A DNA stretch of 25,647 bases from Leucocoprinus leucothites. Its lineage: Eukaryota > Basidiomycota > Agaricomycetes > Agaricales > Agaricaceae. This document shows positions 12,741 to 23,600 of this stretch, one piece after another; position 1 is the first letter of the stretch, and each line of letters opens with the position of its first letter. The notes beneath the pieces were generated by a model. That model was not told the DNA's origin, ran no database searches, and was given only the letters and a program-made list of their open reading frames with translations. The position numbers were made by a program, and so were the translations under genes. The stretch is taken from contig JAACJO010000081.1 in the NCBI GenBank assembly GCA_013368445.1, positions 1 to 25,647 on the forward strand. The letters are read 5' to 3'.

Positions 12741-13804
12741 TTATGAGGTATCCATCTCATCACCTGCACCAGTGGTGCTCGATAGAGTAGTGATATCCTC
12801 TTCTACAATAAGCTTCCTCACATCTTCCTTCGTCCATGCCGTCGTGCCTCGTCTAAACTTGTATTCACGCTCTTTAGGAGGTCGGACATTGCTTCTATCT
12901 ACTTGGAGGTTGATGTTACGAAGCATTTCGGTATTGTCGGCAGTGATGATGCATGCGTCGACATTTGAGCCTGAGCCGAGATCGTTGAAGATACCGGCCG
13001 AGATGGCGTTGAATACGAGGTCGAGGGCGTCTTGGCGCTATGAAGGCTTGCGTTAGGATAGAACTGGGATGATGAGATGGGGTAGATGTACCTCCATGTT
13101 GGCTCTCCATCCGCTTTCGAATACGGCCATTGCGGCTAAGCTACCTGAGCCCATAGTTACATAGGGAAGTTTGTCCGTTGAGCCGTGAGGGTGAATAGTG
13201 AAAAGCTGAGGTCCTGTAGCGTCAACACCGCCGAGAACAAGGGCAGCGCCAATATGTCCTTGGTACCTGATTGTTCTCGTGAGTATGTCTTTTTCAAGAG
13301 AGCGCGATAATTCAAGGCTTACCGGAAGAGCATCTGCTTAAGCATAGTCATTGCCGTCACCACTCGAGGCTTTCGGCCAGAAGAAAGGGTGTGAAGTTCC
13401 ATATTTGACGAGATGAGGGCGGTAGTAAATTCGGTATCTGCGGCTGTTCCTGCACCACAGCAGCGAATGGATTCCGTGATGTAATGGATCTAGTATTCAA
13501 TGATCAGTCGAGTGTGATGAAGAACTACACGAAAGAGAGCGAGCCTTTTCACAGTTCTTGTCGGCCACAATGTCACCTTCTGTTGCTCGTGTATCTGCAC
13601 CGAGGACAATACCATCTTTGAAAAGACAACCGACGATGGTGGTTCCTGTGCTAGTGGCATTGGGCAGAGGTAGGCCCTTCTCAGATAGAAAGTTGTTCCT
13701 GGATAATTGTTTAGTATTTCCTCGGATTTGTTCTGTATATCTTCTCACCTAATTTGGTTCGAGAAATCAAAGCCGGGAGAACGGTATACGGATGGTTGGG
13801 CCAT
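12741..13804 (-). CDS. PUP1: 20S proteasome subunit beta-2 (trypsin-like), PUP1
   Basis: Catalytic subunit of the 20S core, cutting after basic residues. Exons on the minus strand: 13804-13749, 13698-13545, 13489-13323, 13266-13092, 13037-12741; 282 residues with the frame intact throughout. A propeptide ends in NATSTG and the mature chain begins [20 protein letters not shown], so the nucleophile Thr1 follows the Gly and the usual Asp17 is in ADTRAT. Lys33 lies in [12 protein letters not shown]. Further family blocks are [40 protein letters not shown] and [16 protein letters not shown], with the C-terminal arm [20 protein letters not shown]. Intron 2 (13544-13490) begins GC, not GT; it is needed to join NCEK to [10 protein letters not shown] and is either a GC-AG intron or a lost base. 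The gene diverges from the aldehyde dehydrogenase. Confidence 0.95.
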
Positions 13805-13940
13805 AGTGGATGGAGGAGAAGATGATTGCGCGGACGATGCATACGCGTATTCAATGATCACGTGAGGCGCGGTATTTTGATAAGATTGGAGAGCCAATTA
13901 ATAATTAAATTAAGCATCACCTTGGATTTGTGCTACTATC
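13805..13940. promoter_or_regulatory. Compact divergent promoter of PUP1 and ALDH with two palindromes
   Basis: Only 136 bp separate the two start codons. Within them are ATACGCGTAT (13841-13850), a perfect palindrome containing an ACGCGT MCB box, and TCACGTGA (13858-13865), a palindromic E-box of the type bound by bHLH factors. An AT-rich stretch (13898-13912) lies nearer the ALDH start. Confidence 0.6.
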
Positions 13941-16045
13941 ATGTCGGTCCAGACAACCATATCGCCTCATAATCAGCAGCCATTGGTATCTAGGACATAC
14001 CCGGGAGAAACAGACCTCGATGTTATTATCAGGGAAGCCCATGCTGCACAAAAGTCGTGGAGCAAGGTTCCGGTGAAGGAGCGCATTGCGATTGGACGTC
14101 GGTTCATGGTTAGAGATGGTTCTCTCTGTCCTGGAATATCGACTTATGGTTTGTATAGGAAGAGTTCAAGAAGATGTCTGATGAAATCCCCTTGGAGCTT
14201 TCTTTGCAAATGGGTCGGTACGCCTTGTTCATATTTTTGCTTGTCGACAAATTGGCCAATCGGTGAATGCAGACCTGTATCACAAGGACCGGGCGAGATC
14301 CGCGGATTCTTGGAACGCGCAGATTATATGTTATCGATAGCAGAGCCACAGCTTGCAGACGTGTCACTGCAGGATACCGATAAGCCTGGTTTCAGGCGAT
14401 ATATCAAGCGCGTTCCCTTGGGCGTCGTTTTCGTCATTGCACCTTGGAAGTAAGTTATCTATGCTGGATTTATGGATGCCGAATACTTATAAGACATAGC
14501 TTCCCTTATCTAGTGTCTATAAACTCTGTCCTCCCGGCTATTATTTCCGGAAACGCCGTGCTTTTGAAGCCTTCTCCGCAAACGCCACTCACAGCCGAAA
14601 GATTTACTTTGGCGCTCACAAAGGCTGGCGTACCGGAAGATGTCATTCAGGTGGTACATTTGTCACCGCAGTTGTCGACTTATGTGGTTCAGCACCCACT
14701 TGTGGACTTTGTGTCTTTTACGGGGAGTGTCCCGGAGGAAGGTCAGTCGCCGAGTCTGCTGCTACGGCGAATGGGTTTACTGGAGTTGCTCTTGAGGTGA
14801 AGTTTACTTGACCCATAGGAGGCAAGATAACTACTAACATGTTCATCTAGCTTGGAGGAAAGGATCCAGCTTACGTTCGACCGGACGCTGATCTTGAATA
14901 CAGTGCCGCTGAGCTTGTGGATGGTAAGTATGATGATATCATTGCGTATAATTAGATTCTGATCAACTTCTTATTAGGTGCTTTCTTTAATTCTGGCCAG
15001 AGTTGTTGTGCAATTGAGGTGCGTAGTTCTTCGGTTCAAGTTCTCATTGTTTTCGATATGAACGCCGTTGCAGCGAATATACGTCCATGAAGCGGTCTAC
15101 GATAAATTCATTTCACGCTTCGTTGACTTGGCCAAGGTCTGTCTTGCGGGTACTTGAAAGTACTGGATTCGTCTAACGCTTACCCGCAGAAATATAAGCT
15201 CGGGGATCCTACTTCGAAGGAAACAAACTTAGGACCTGTTGTGAGTTTGGCAAGTGCAGAAAGGATTCGTAAACAGGTCGCCGACGCCAGTAAGCGCTTG
15301 CAATTGTCGGTGTCTGTCACCCTTTCTTAAGTTTAATATGTAGTCCAAGCTGGTGCCAAACCGTTGGTTCCTGAAGATCTATATCCCATCGCACAAGCGT
15401 AAGTACCTCAGTAGCACATTGTTTCGTAGCACTGACAAGTCATCAAGTGGTACGACGTACGTTGCTCCCCAAGTCTTGGTTGACGTGAATCACAGTAAGT
15501 ATGATTCCGTGCTTTGAGAGTCTCCTGGCTAAGTTATATTCTCAGGTATGGACGTTATGATGGTATGAGCCCTCTTGTATAATATGGTCGGAATCTCATT
15601 CTATCTAGGAGGAAACATTTGGCCCGGTTGTTGGATCCAAAAGGTCGCTTCAGATGAAGAAGCTATCAAGCTTATGAACGACTCTCCTTACGGATTGACT
15701 GCGTCTGTCTGGACGAATGCAGAGAAGAACCCGGAATCGGAACAAGCATTTTTGCATATTGCTGATGAGCTTGAGACGGGAACTGTGTTCTTGAATAGGT
15801 GTGTTTCGCTCCTAGCACTCAACCCATTGGGAATAGCTGACAAGGCATATGTAGGTGTGATTACCTGGATCCGGCTTTGGCTTGGACCGGTGTGAAGAAC
15901 AGTGGTAGAGGTGTGAGCTTGAGCAAGTTCGGTGAGTGTTGCTTAAAGCTTGAGGCAACCCAAGGCGCTGATATGTATTCAACGTTCAGGCTATGACCAG
16001 TTGACGAGAGCAAAGTCTGTGCATATGAAGATCAAGACTACCTAA
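13941..16045 (+). CDS. NAD(P)+-dependent aldehyde dehydrogenase
   Basis: Oxidises an aldehyde to the carboxylic acid; substrate unknown. Fourteen exons: 13941-14108, 14159-14217, 14273-14449, 14500-14796, 14851-14923, 14978-15018, 15074-15136, 15190-15289, 15344-15398, 15448-15494, 15546-15562, 15609-15798, 15855-15931, 15990-16045; about 473 residues once corrected. Motifs in order are APWNFPYLVSINSVLPAIIS and GNAVLLKPSPQTPLTAE (cofactor site), VDFVSFTGSV, LELGGKDPAYV (general-base Glu), FNSGQSCCAIERIYV (catalytic Cys in the QSCC region), and EETFGPVV. Exon 11 is only 17 bp. Two bases are missing: one in a C run near 14731 (after FTGSV) and one near 15634 (after FGPVVG). No signal peptide, so probably cytosolic. 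The length is slightly under the usual 490-500. Confidence 0.9.
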
Positions 16046-16297
16046 TAGTTTAATACAAGCTTGTAAGATTGTATTTTGTCGTGGAATTAAGAGTTGATTG
16101 AGGCGTAAATCGGATGGAGAGTCAAATTCACGGTGAAATTGCAGGATTGAGTTGACTAGGCAGTGTACTCAGGAGGTCTAGAATTGTGGTTTATTCTGAA
16201 ATGTCTCCATCGAGTCAGGCAAGTGGAGAAAGCACTCGCATATGGTGAGTAGGGTGATTATGTTATTTATAAGATCAGGCAAGTTGAATAATTACGG

Positions 16298-17298
16298 TCA
16301 GATGGACGTTTTGCTACCCTTCTCCTTCTCCCACTCGCCAATCTCCTCTTCTATTTTCGTCACAATTTGATCAGATTCTACGTTCTGACCAAACGCCTCT
16401 ACAAAGTGTCCATCTGGATCCATGAGGTAAACAAAAATTGAATGATCCACCAGGTAGTCTCCTTTCGGATCGGCGTTGGGTGGTGTGGAGAAGTACACGC
16501 GGTAAGCTTTGCAAGTGGCCTTGGTAGCATCATAGGGACCAACTAGGCCAATGAGAGATGGATGGAACTCAGCAAGGTAGCGGTTCATGCGTTCAGGTGT
16601 GTCGCGTGCGGGATCGACGGAGATGAATATTGGGAGGAAGATTTTGCCGAGGTCGGCTTCTGTGGATGGTGGTATTAATAAGTGCCTGCTGAAAGGTTAA
16701 GAGGAGAAAGATACGCACCGACTTTGTTTAGGACCAAACCCATTTTGTCTAGTTCTGCGGGACAGATATCTGGACAGTTGGTGAAACCAAAGTATACGAG
16801 TGACCATTTCCCGAGCATGTCTTTCTCGGTGAAGGGTTCGCCCTTTGACGAGGTTAATGAGAATGGCCGCCAACGTTTGGTCGTCCGTATTGTCGACTGC
16901 TTCTCTCCTTTTCTGTTGGAGAGTTCAGTTATCGAGACAGGGGAGTCTTGAAATAGCTGCTGACCTCGTTCCTCTAGTAGCTTTTGCTTTTCATGTCGGA
17001 AGTAGAAGAATAGACCCACACCCGTGGCTACAAAGATTGCAGCGGAAGTTGGTGTAAAAACCTATCAGTTGAATTCGAATTACGGATCAGTGAATGACTA
17101 TTGTGTACTCTTAAGAAGAGTGTACCTGCTCACCCCGACGGCGTTTCTCTCTCGTTGAGACTGAGATTGTCTCCGCAGAGATTGAGATAGATTTCTGTGT
17201 CCAGGGCAAAGTTCATTTATAGGATACCTATTCCTCGTTCGCAGCAGATGTGCATTTTGTTTCTGAAAGAGTCCGGCCAAGGCGCGTCGGGAGAGCAT
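16298..17298 (-). CDS. SCO1: SCO1, mitochondrial copper chaperone for cytochrome c oxidase
   Basis: Inner-membrane protein that delivers copper to the CuA site of cytochrome oxidase subunit 2. Exons on the minus strand: 17298-17134, 17061-16965, 16912-16719, 16659-16298; about 272 residues once corrected. The N-terminus MLSRRALAGLFQKQNAHLLR is rich in Arg and hydroxylated residues, as in a mitochondrial presequence. A transmembrane segment follows (SAAIFVATGVGLFFYFRHEK). The thioredoxin-like domain begins GEPFTEKDMLGKWSLVYFGF, holds the copper-binding CxxxC (TNCPDICPAELDKM) and the third ligand His in DYLVDHSIFVYLMDPDG, with SVDPARDTPERM between. One base is missing near 16867 (GRPNVGG then PFSLTSSKG). 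It converges on the ALDH gene (252 bp of 3' sequence between them, nothing else seen) and diverges from TRM4. Confidence 0.95.
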
Positions 17299-17428
17299 GA
17301 TGGAGGGGAAAGTCCAGACGAGGCTGTCACGTTACTGTGACGTCGACCCGCTGAAAATCAGCACTGCCACTGATGGGTGATCTTGGCCTTGTTTGGATCT
17401 AATCACAGTTGGTTTCTTTTCAAACACC
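17299..17428. promoter_or_regulatory. Compact divergent promoter of SCO1 and TRM4
   Basis: 130 bp between start codons. It contains an inverted repeat GTCAC-GTTACT-GTGAC (17326-17341), the right arm of which overlaps TGACGTC (17338-17344), a CRE-like site for bZIP factors. No TATA box was recognised. Confidence 0.5.
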
Positions 17429-20392
17429 ATGGGTAGGAATAACAAAGTGCGTATTCCGAGTTACTGTCATTCCACCCCTTCGCTCACGGTCTGGATTTAA
17501 GAGAGGCGGGCGCCGCCCTCCTCCTGATGACAACCGGTCAGATCTCATTGAGAAGGCTGACATGGTCAACGAGCGATTCTTCTCGTACTACAAGGCACAA
17601 AACATAATCCCTGAAGACGAGTGGGAGTCCTTCCTCGAATCCATACGTGATCATTTGCCAACGACGTTTCGTGTAGCTGGGAGCCGACAGTGCGTAATAA
17701 TTATCTGATTTGCTATGTTCGCTTTTCACTAGAGAAATAGGACAGCCAATACCCTCAATGCTACTATCCGCGATGTCCACGTTCCAGCTCTTAGTAATAT
17801 TGAATTTGAAGGCCAACGGATACCACCACCTATGACCCTTCCTTGGTAAGCCCACATTATGTCGAGCGACCTTCCAAGCTGAGTATAAAAAGGTATCCAG
17901 ATGGGTTGGCCTGGCAATTCAATGTTCCTAAGAAAGTCCTCCGAAAACAACCCGAGTTTAAGAAGTTCCATTCGTTCCTCGTCTTTGAGACAGAAACAGT
18001 ACGAATTCGTACAGGATTAACATTCGCCCTTCAACTTACCATAGCTTATTGTTTAGGGGAACATCTCCAGACAAGAGGCCGTCAGCATGCTCCCTCCATT
18101 ATTCTTGGATGTTCAGCCACATCATAGAGTAAGCTCAAGTATCAGACGATTATCGAAATTTAGAGGCTTATGGACACCAGGTGATGGATATGTGTGCTGC
18201 ACCTGGCTCAAAGGTATTTTTCACGGCCTTTCCTCCCGGCGAAATGTTTTTGATGAAATATCAGACAGCCCAGCTACTGGAAGCACTTCATGCTCAGGAT
18301 ACAGCTACGGTGTCTTCAATACCTTCTGGCTTACTTATTGCGAACGACAACGATCACAAACGCACCCACCTCCTTATTCACCAATCTGCTCGCCTGCCGA
18401 GTCCCGCACTGATGGTCACCAACCTCGACGCCTCGAACTATCCGGCCATCAAGATAGCCCAGTCAACAAAAACGGGTGGGTCCAAGTTGGCCCCTCTGTA
18501 TTTCGACCGTATTCTTTGTGATGTTCCGTGTAGCGGGATGGGACTATAAGAAAGAATATTGGATTTGGAAGTCGTGGCAGCCCGGTGATGGGAATGGTTT
18601 GCATAGGTATGTGGTCAAGCTTCTGAATTGACGATTTGAACCTGACAGAATGTCACACGGTCAGTCTGCAAGTGCGCATCCTTCAACGGGCGATGAATCT
18701 ACTGAAGCATGATGGTCGTATCGTATATTCCACGTGTTCCCTGAATCCAGCGGAGAACGAGGCCGTCATTGCTGAAGCGTTAAAACTTAACCCCGGTGCG
18801 CCAACTATCATGAGCAGTATCAACTAGTACTCATCAGCTGCAATTTAGCATTCCACCTTGTCGATGTTTCATCCATGCTACCTGAATTAAAACGACGCCC
18901 TGGCCTCACAAAATGGAGACCTTGTGTTGACAAGACTTCAATGAAGACTTACGAGACATATCAAGAATACCAGAAATCTGATCTAGACGTCAATCTTAAG
19001 ACCAAGCTAACCGAAGGACATTTCCCACCGGAAGATGCAGAGTCGCTAAATCTATCGTTCTGGTATGTTGAAAGAATACATAACTATTTTCTGAGAAAAC
19101 TCAGCTCCCGAAAGTATGCGTATATATCCTCATATACAGGATTCGGGCGGCTTTTTTGTTGCTGTTTTGGAGAAGAAAAATCAGACGCCTGTCCCGGAGC
19201 CTCAGCAGAGGTTCGTCCGCATTGCCTTGGATAGCGTTACTGACAACCACCGACCGCTATTTACAGGAAACGTGACGCAAAGGAGCCGAGTGAAGCTCCC
19301 GAGCCCAAACGGCCTCGCCTGGAAGAAGAGGTTGCACCGGAGTTGAAAGAAGGGACTTCGACGGCGTTAGAGAAAGCCGGGTCTGAAGAGGGTACACCGA
19401 TGGCCGGGGTTGCAACTGTAATGGACCGTGAAACATCACAGGGACAGGGCTTGGCGATCGTGACGTCTAGCGACGTTGTGAGCGAAGAAAAGCCTGAGAT
19501 TGTCAAATCTTCGGGGAACGACTCATTTAAAGAAAATCCTTATACTTTCTTGGCTGCTGATGACCCAATTCTGGCGTCGTGCACGTGAGACACTTTCAAG
19601 TCAGCGCTTCCCTTCGACTTATTATTTTTGCAGAGACCGACTGAAATTGCGATCCGACTTCCCGTCCTCCAATATCCTCGTTCGTAACCCTGAAGGAGAG
19701 CCGTCACGATCACTTTATCTTGCCAATGATTTGGTTAAGAACGTCATCCAGCACAATGATTATGCTCGAATTCGACTTACATTCGCCGGAACGAAGATAC
19801 TCTCAAAACAGGAAGGTGGTAAAGGTGCCGATGCACAATTCCGTGTCTTGGGCGAGGGTCTACCTGTAGTTCTTCCCTATGTGGATTCAGAGTTCATCGT
19901 AACGGGAGATCTAGCGTCGCTGAGGACTTTGATTCAGTCATACTACCCACTCTGTACAAGTTTTACAGATCCATTCAAGTCTGTCATTGAAGCTAAAGGT
20001 CAGTTAATCACTAATTTCTCCAAATGGACTAAGTTTGATGTCGTGGAACTCTAGTAAACGGCACAGTGATAGTCAGGTTTCCTCCGGGAAAGTTCGAGGG
20101 TGGTTCATCGTAAGCACGCGTTTTTCTCAGTCAATGGGGTCATTCACTAATTTCGTATCTTGCAGGTTGACACATGAGCTTGTTCTCCCTCTCTGGAAGT
20201 CTAACGTCTCTGTTTGCCTGATGATCGACAAAAAGGCAAAGAGGTGAGTTTTCCTACCTCTCGATTTGTGCGAAAGCTCAAAATCCTTGTAGTGCAATGA
20301 GTCTCCGGTTATTTGGCGAAGATATTTCTGCTGCAGGCAAAAAGAAAGAGGGTTCCGCTGGTGGGGAGAACGGTGCAAGTGTTGGGCGGTGA
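17429..20392 (+). CDS. TRM4: tRNA (cytosine-5-)-methyltransferase, TRM4/NCL1 (NSUN2 family)
   Basis: SAM-dependent enzyme making 5-methylcytosine at several tRNA positions, normally nuclear. Fifteen exons run from an 18-bp first exon (17429-17446) to 20293-20392; about 743 residues once corrected. Blocks in order are NERFFSYYKAQNIIPEDEWE, TFRVAGSRQTANTLNATIRD, YPDGLAWQFNVPKKVLRKQP, SAM motif I (VMDMCAAPGSKTAQLLEALH), LIANDNDHKR, motif IV (ILCDVPCSG, catalytic Cys pair with motif VI), IVYSTCSLNPAENEAVIAEA (motif VI), and QDSGGFFVAVLEKK. A charged linker and the C-terminal domain (NPYTFLAADDPIL, DPFKSVIEAKVNGTVIVRF) end in GGENGASVGR. Missing bases near 18535 and 18562 and one extra A near 19112 break the frame. 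The acceptors at 17740, 18180 and 18664 were chosen over nearer AGs to keep conserved frames. Confidence 0.92.
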
Positions 20393-20498
20393 ACCCCGAA
20401 TAGTAAATGATATTGGTATATTTGACACCTTACTCCCAGAGAAATTTCTCCGTGGGTACTGGTGACCTATGATTGTATCAGAATAAAAATGTACTTAG

Positions 20499-20514
20499 AC
20501 GCGTCGCGACGCGT
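20499..20514. promoter_or_regulatory. Palindromic double MCB element in the MSH2 promoter
   Basis: ACGCGTCGCGACGCGT is a perfect 16-bp palindrome containing ACGCGT at 20499-20504 and 20509-20514. It sits about 100 bp before the MSH2 start, in the 223-bp gap after TRM4. ACGCGT is the MluI cell-cycle box recognised by MBF (Mbp1/Swi6) in ascomycete yeasts, where it drives DNA-replication and repair genes at G1/S. Its use here is inferred. Confidence 0.7.
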
Positions 20515-20615
20515 GGGTCTGTATGTAATTAGCCAGCATATACCATCATGTGATCAACAGTTTATGCAATGCCTCGAGTTCAGCACTCCTTGGACTCCTA
20601 CCACCGCCCAAAAAG

Positions 20616-23600
20616 ATGTACGACAAAGAAAGCGCAGCTGGAAATAACGCAGGTGAGGTGCTGACCTGTCCTGGCAGTAGTTATGTGCTGATATCTCTGG
20701 AGACCAAACTACTGACATCGGTTTCCTCGACTTCTTCAACCGACTGCCAAAAAAGTCGCCTGACACAGGAACGCTGAGGCTTTTTCAGCGTATCAATGCT
20801 GGAGACATATATTATTCAGCGTACGGCCCGGATGCTCTATTCGTCGCGCAGCATGTTTTCCATACGAAATCAGTAGTCAAGTACCTTGGCGCGGGAGCGC
20901 GGAGGTTAGAGAGCGTTAATTCTGAAAGTGTCGGTAGCTCAGACCTTGTTGCGAGAAGCTCTCACATCAAGGCAACTGCGTGTCGAGATTTATGAACCGG
21001 AAGGTCGTCAGGGAAAGAAGTCTCCCAATTTCAAGCTTGCTAAGGAGGTACGTTTGACTGTTTGGGGCCTTCGTTGATCTACTGACTCAATTTCTTTTGA
21101 AGGCTTCGCCTGGCAACCTTCAAGCTGTTGAAGACCTGCTCTTTGTCGACTCTGACATTCTTTCCGCTCCCGTTGTCATGGCCATCCAGTTAGCAAACCT
21201 CCCTGTCTCGAACACTGGGACGAAATCCAGTAACAAGGCTGTCGGAGTAGCTTTTGCTGACACAAGTGTCCGCGAGCTAGGTGTTGCAGATTTCATTGAT
21301 AACGACATCTTCTCCAATACAGAAGTGTGTATAGCACGTTTTGTGTCGAGCCTTCTCTGAATCCACCCTTTCCTAGTCGCTAATCATCCAGCTCTCTGTG
21401 AAAGAAGCTATCATCGCGACAGGCACAGCGTCTGGGACGACTGACCGTGACATTGACTTAAACAAACTCAAAGGAGTGTTGGACCGCTGTGGAGTGATTA
21501 TCACCGAACGCAAACCAAGTATGTTCGAGGCTTGGTCTAGTCATAACGTTATTGACGTATCGACTATAGGCGAGTTCAAGTCAAAAAACGTCGCTGAGGA
21601 TCTTCCTCGATTGTTGCAGACGACGTCTCCTTCCTCTACCGCCGATTCATCCCTCATAATCCGTGAGATTGCCCCCGGGTCACAAACTGTTTGATGTCGT
21701 CACTGATTTGCTAACCAGCCCAGCTTTCGCTACCCGTTGCGCCGGCTGCTCTCTCGGCTTTAATCTTCTACCTTTCGCTTCTTGCCGATGACACTAATTA
21801 CGGAACATACAAGTTACGGACGCACGATTTGGCACAGTACATGAAGCTTGATGCAAGTGCGTTGAGGGCTCTGAACTTAACGGAAACTACTAGTGGTGGA
21901 GTGGGTGGCACTGATGTTCCTTTATTTTTAATGCAAACTCATCATCCCAAAGGGATCGGCCACCAAGGACACGACTTTACTTGGTCTCTTGAACAAATGC
22001 AAGACATCCCAGGGAACAAGGTTGTTGGGCGCTTGGCTCAAGCAGCCTCTAGTAAATTTGCACGAAATTCGTACGCCAGCCTTCTTTGTCTCTTTACACA
22101 TACTAAGTTACGTTACAGGCAAGCGCCAAGACCTCGTAGAGATTTTCGTCGAAGATCCCAATACTCGGCGGACGCTCCAAGTGAGCATTCAAGTCGGATA
22201 ACTACAGACAACAACTGACACCAGGAGCAGGACGAGTATCTAAAGTTCATGCCGGATCTCCACCGCCTAAGTAAACGGTTCAGGAGAGGCAATGCAAGTC
22301 TTGAGGATGTCGTTCGCGTGTATCAAGTCGTTGCGAAGGTTTACCTTGGACATCTCGCCCGTCTGTTGAGGTACTGATTCTTGATTTAGCTCCCAGGCAT
22401 GATTCAATCGCTCGAAAATGTCCAGACAGTGTCTGAAGTGGGGTTGCATTGATTGAAGAGGCATACCTTGCGAGCTTGAAAGTAAGTACCCGGCTTCCTT
22501 GTTGATGAGGTTGAAGCTGAGAATTAGTAGGAACACGACTCGCAACTAAGTAAATATAGTGAGATGGTCGAGGCGACACTTGATCTCAAAGAGTTGGACA
22601 ACCACAATTACGTTATCAAACCTGATTATGATGATCGACTTTCGGAACTGGCGGAGAAGCTGCGCGAGATCAGGGATGGCCTGGACAATGAGCATACCAC
22701 CGTGGCGGATGATCTCAATATGGAGTTGGATAAGAAGCTGCATCTGGAGAATCATCAAACATATGGCTATTGTTTCAGGTTGACGAAGTCGGTGAGTGGC
22801 TCCATACTTCCATCGCGTTGCGCCGCGTATGATTCTGTAATGGTAGGACGCCAAAGGATTATCCAAAAAATACATCGAGCTCGGGACCAACAAGAGTGGT
22901 GTCTACTTTGCCACGAAAACGCTGAAGCGCCTGTCGGAAGACTACAGAGACCTCAGCCAAAGGTACGAGCGTACACAGAGTAGTCTTGTAAAAGAGGTCA
23001 TTGCCATTGCCGGTAGGTGAAGGCCTCGAATTCTATCGGTTGTCTTGACTACCTCTGTCCTACAGCTACGTACACACCTGTGCTTGAGACTCTCGATGGT
23101 ATTATTGCACACATAGACGTGATCTTGAGGTGCGTTTCTAACATGCTTGGCCCAGAAACAACCCTTTTCAGTGCTTTCCAGTTTTGCCCATGTCTCCGTG
23201 AACGCGCCAATCCCGTACATAAAGCCAACATTATTCGACAAGGGTGTGTCTGACTGCAAGATTTCATGTACTTTTGTTGATGTGGCTGTCCAGGATCGGG
23301 GAACCTCGTCTTGCGTGAAGCACGGCACCCATGCCTCGAGGTCCAAGACGAGGTGAACTTCATCCCGAATGATATCGAGATGGTTAAAGGTTCGATCAGT
23401 TCTGATTGTGCCCCGTTGTTACTCATGAGCCTCTCATAGGTCAAAGTGAATTTCAGATAATCAGTACGCATACCAATGTATTGAATCCGGGGTGCATCTG
23501 ATGATATTGCTAGCTGGACCTAACATGGGTGGAAAATCGACGTATATCCGACAGGTATGTTCTCAGATCAGAGTTTGAGCTACTGGTTTCATTAAGCAAA

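Noticed and set aside
20903..20940. Treating 20903-20940 as a short intron to avoid the MSH2 frameshift
   Set aside because: It would be only 38 bp, would remove the conserved RRLESV block, and would still not restore the frame.
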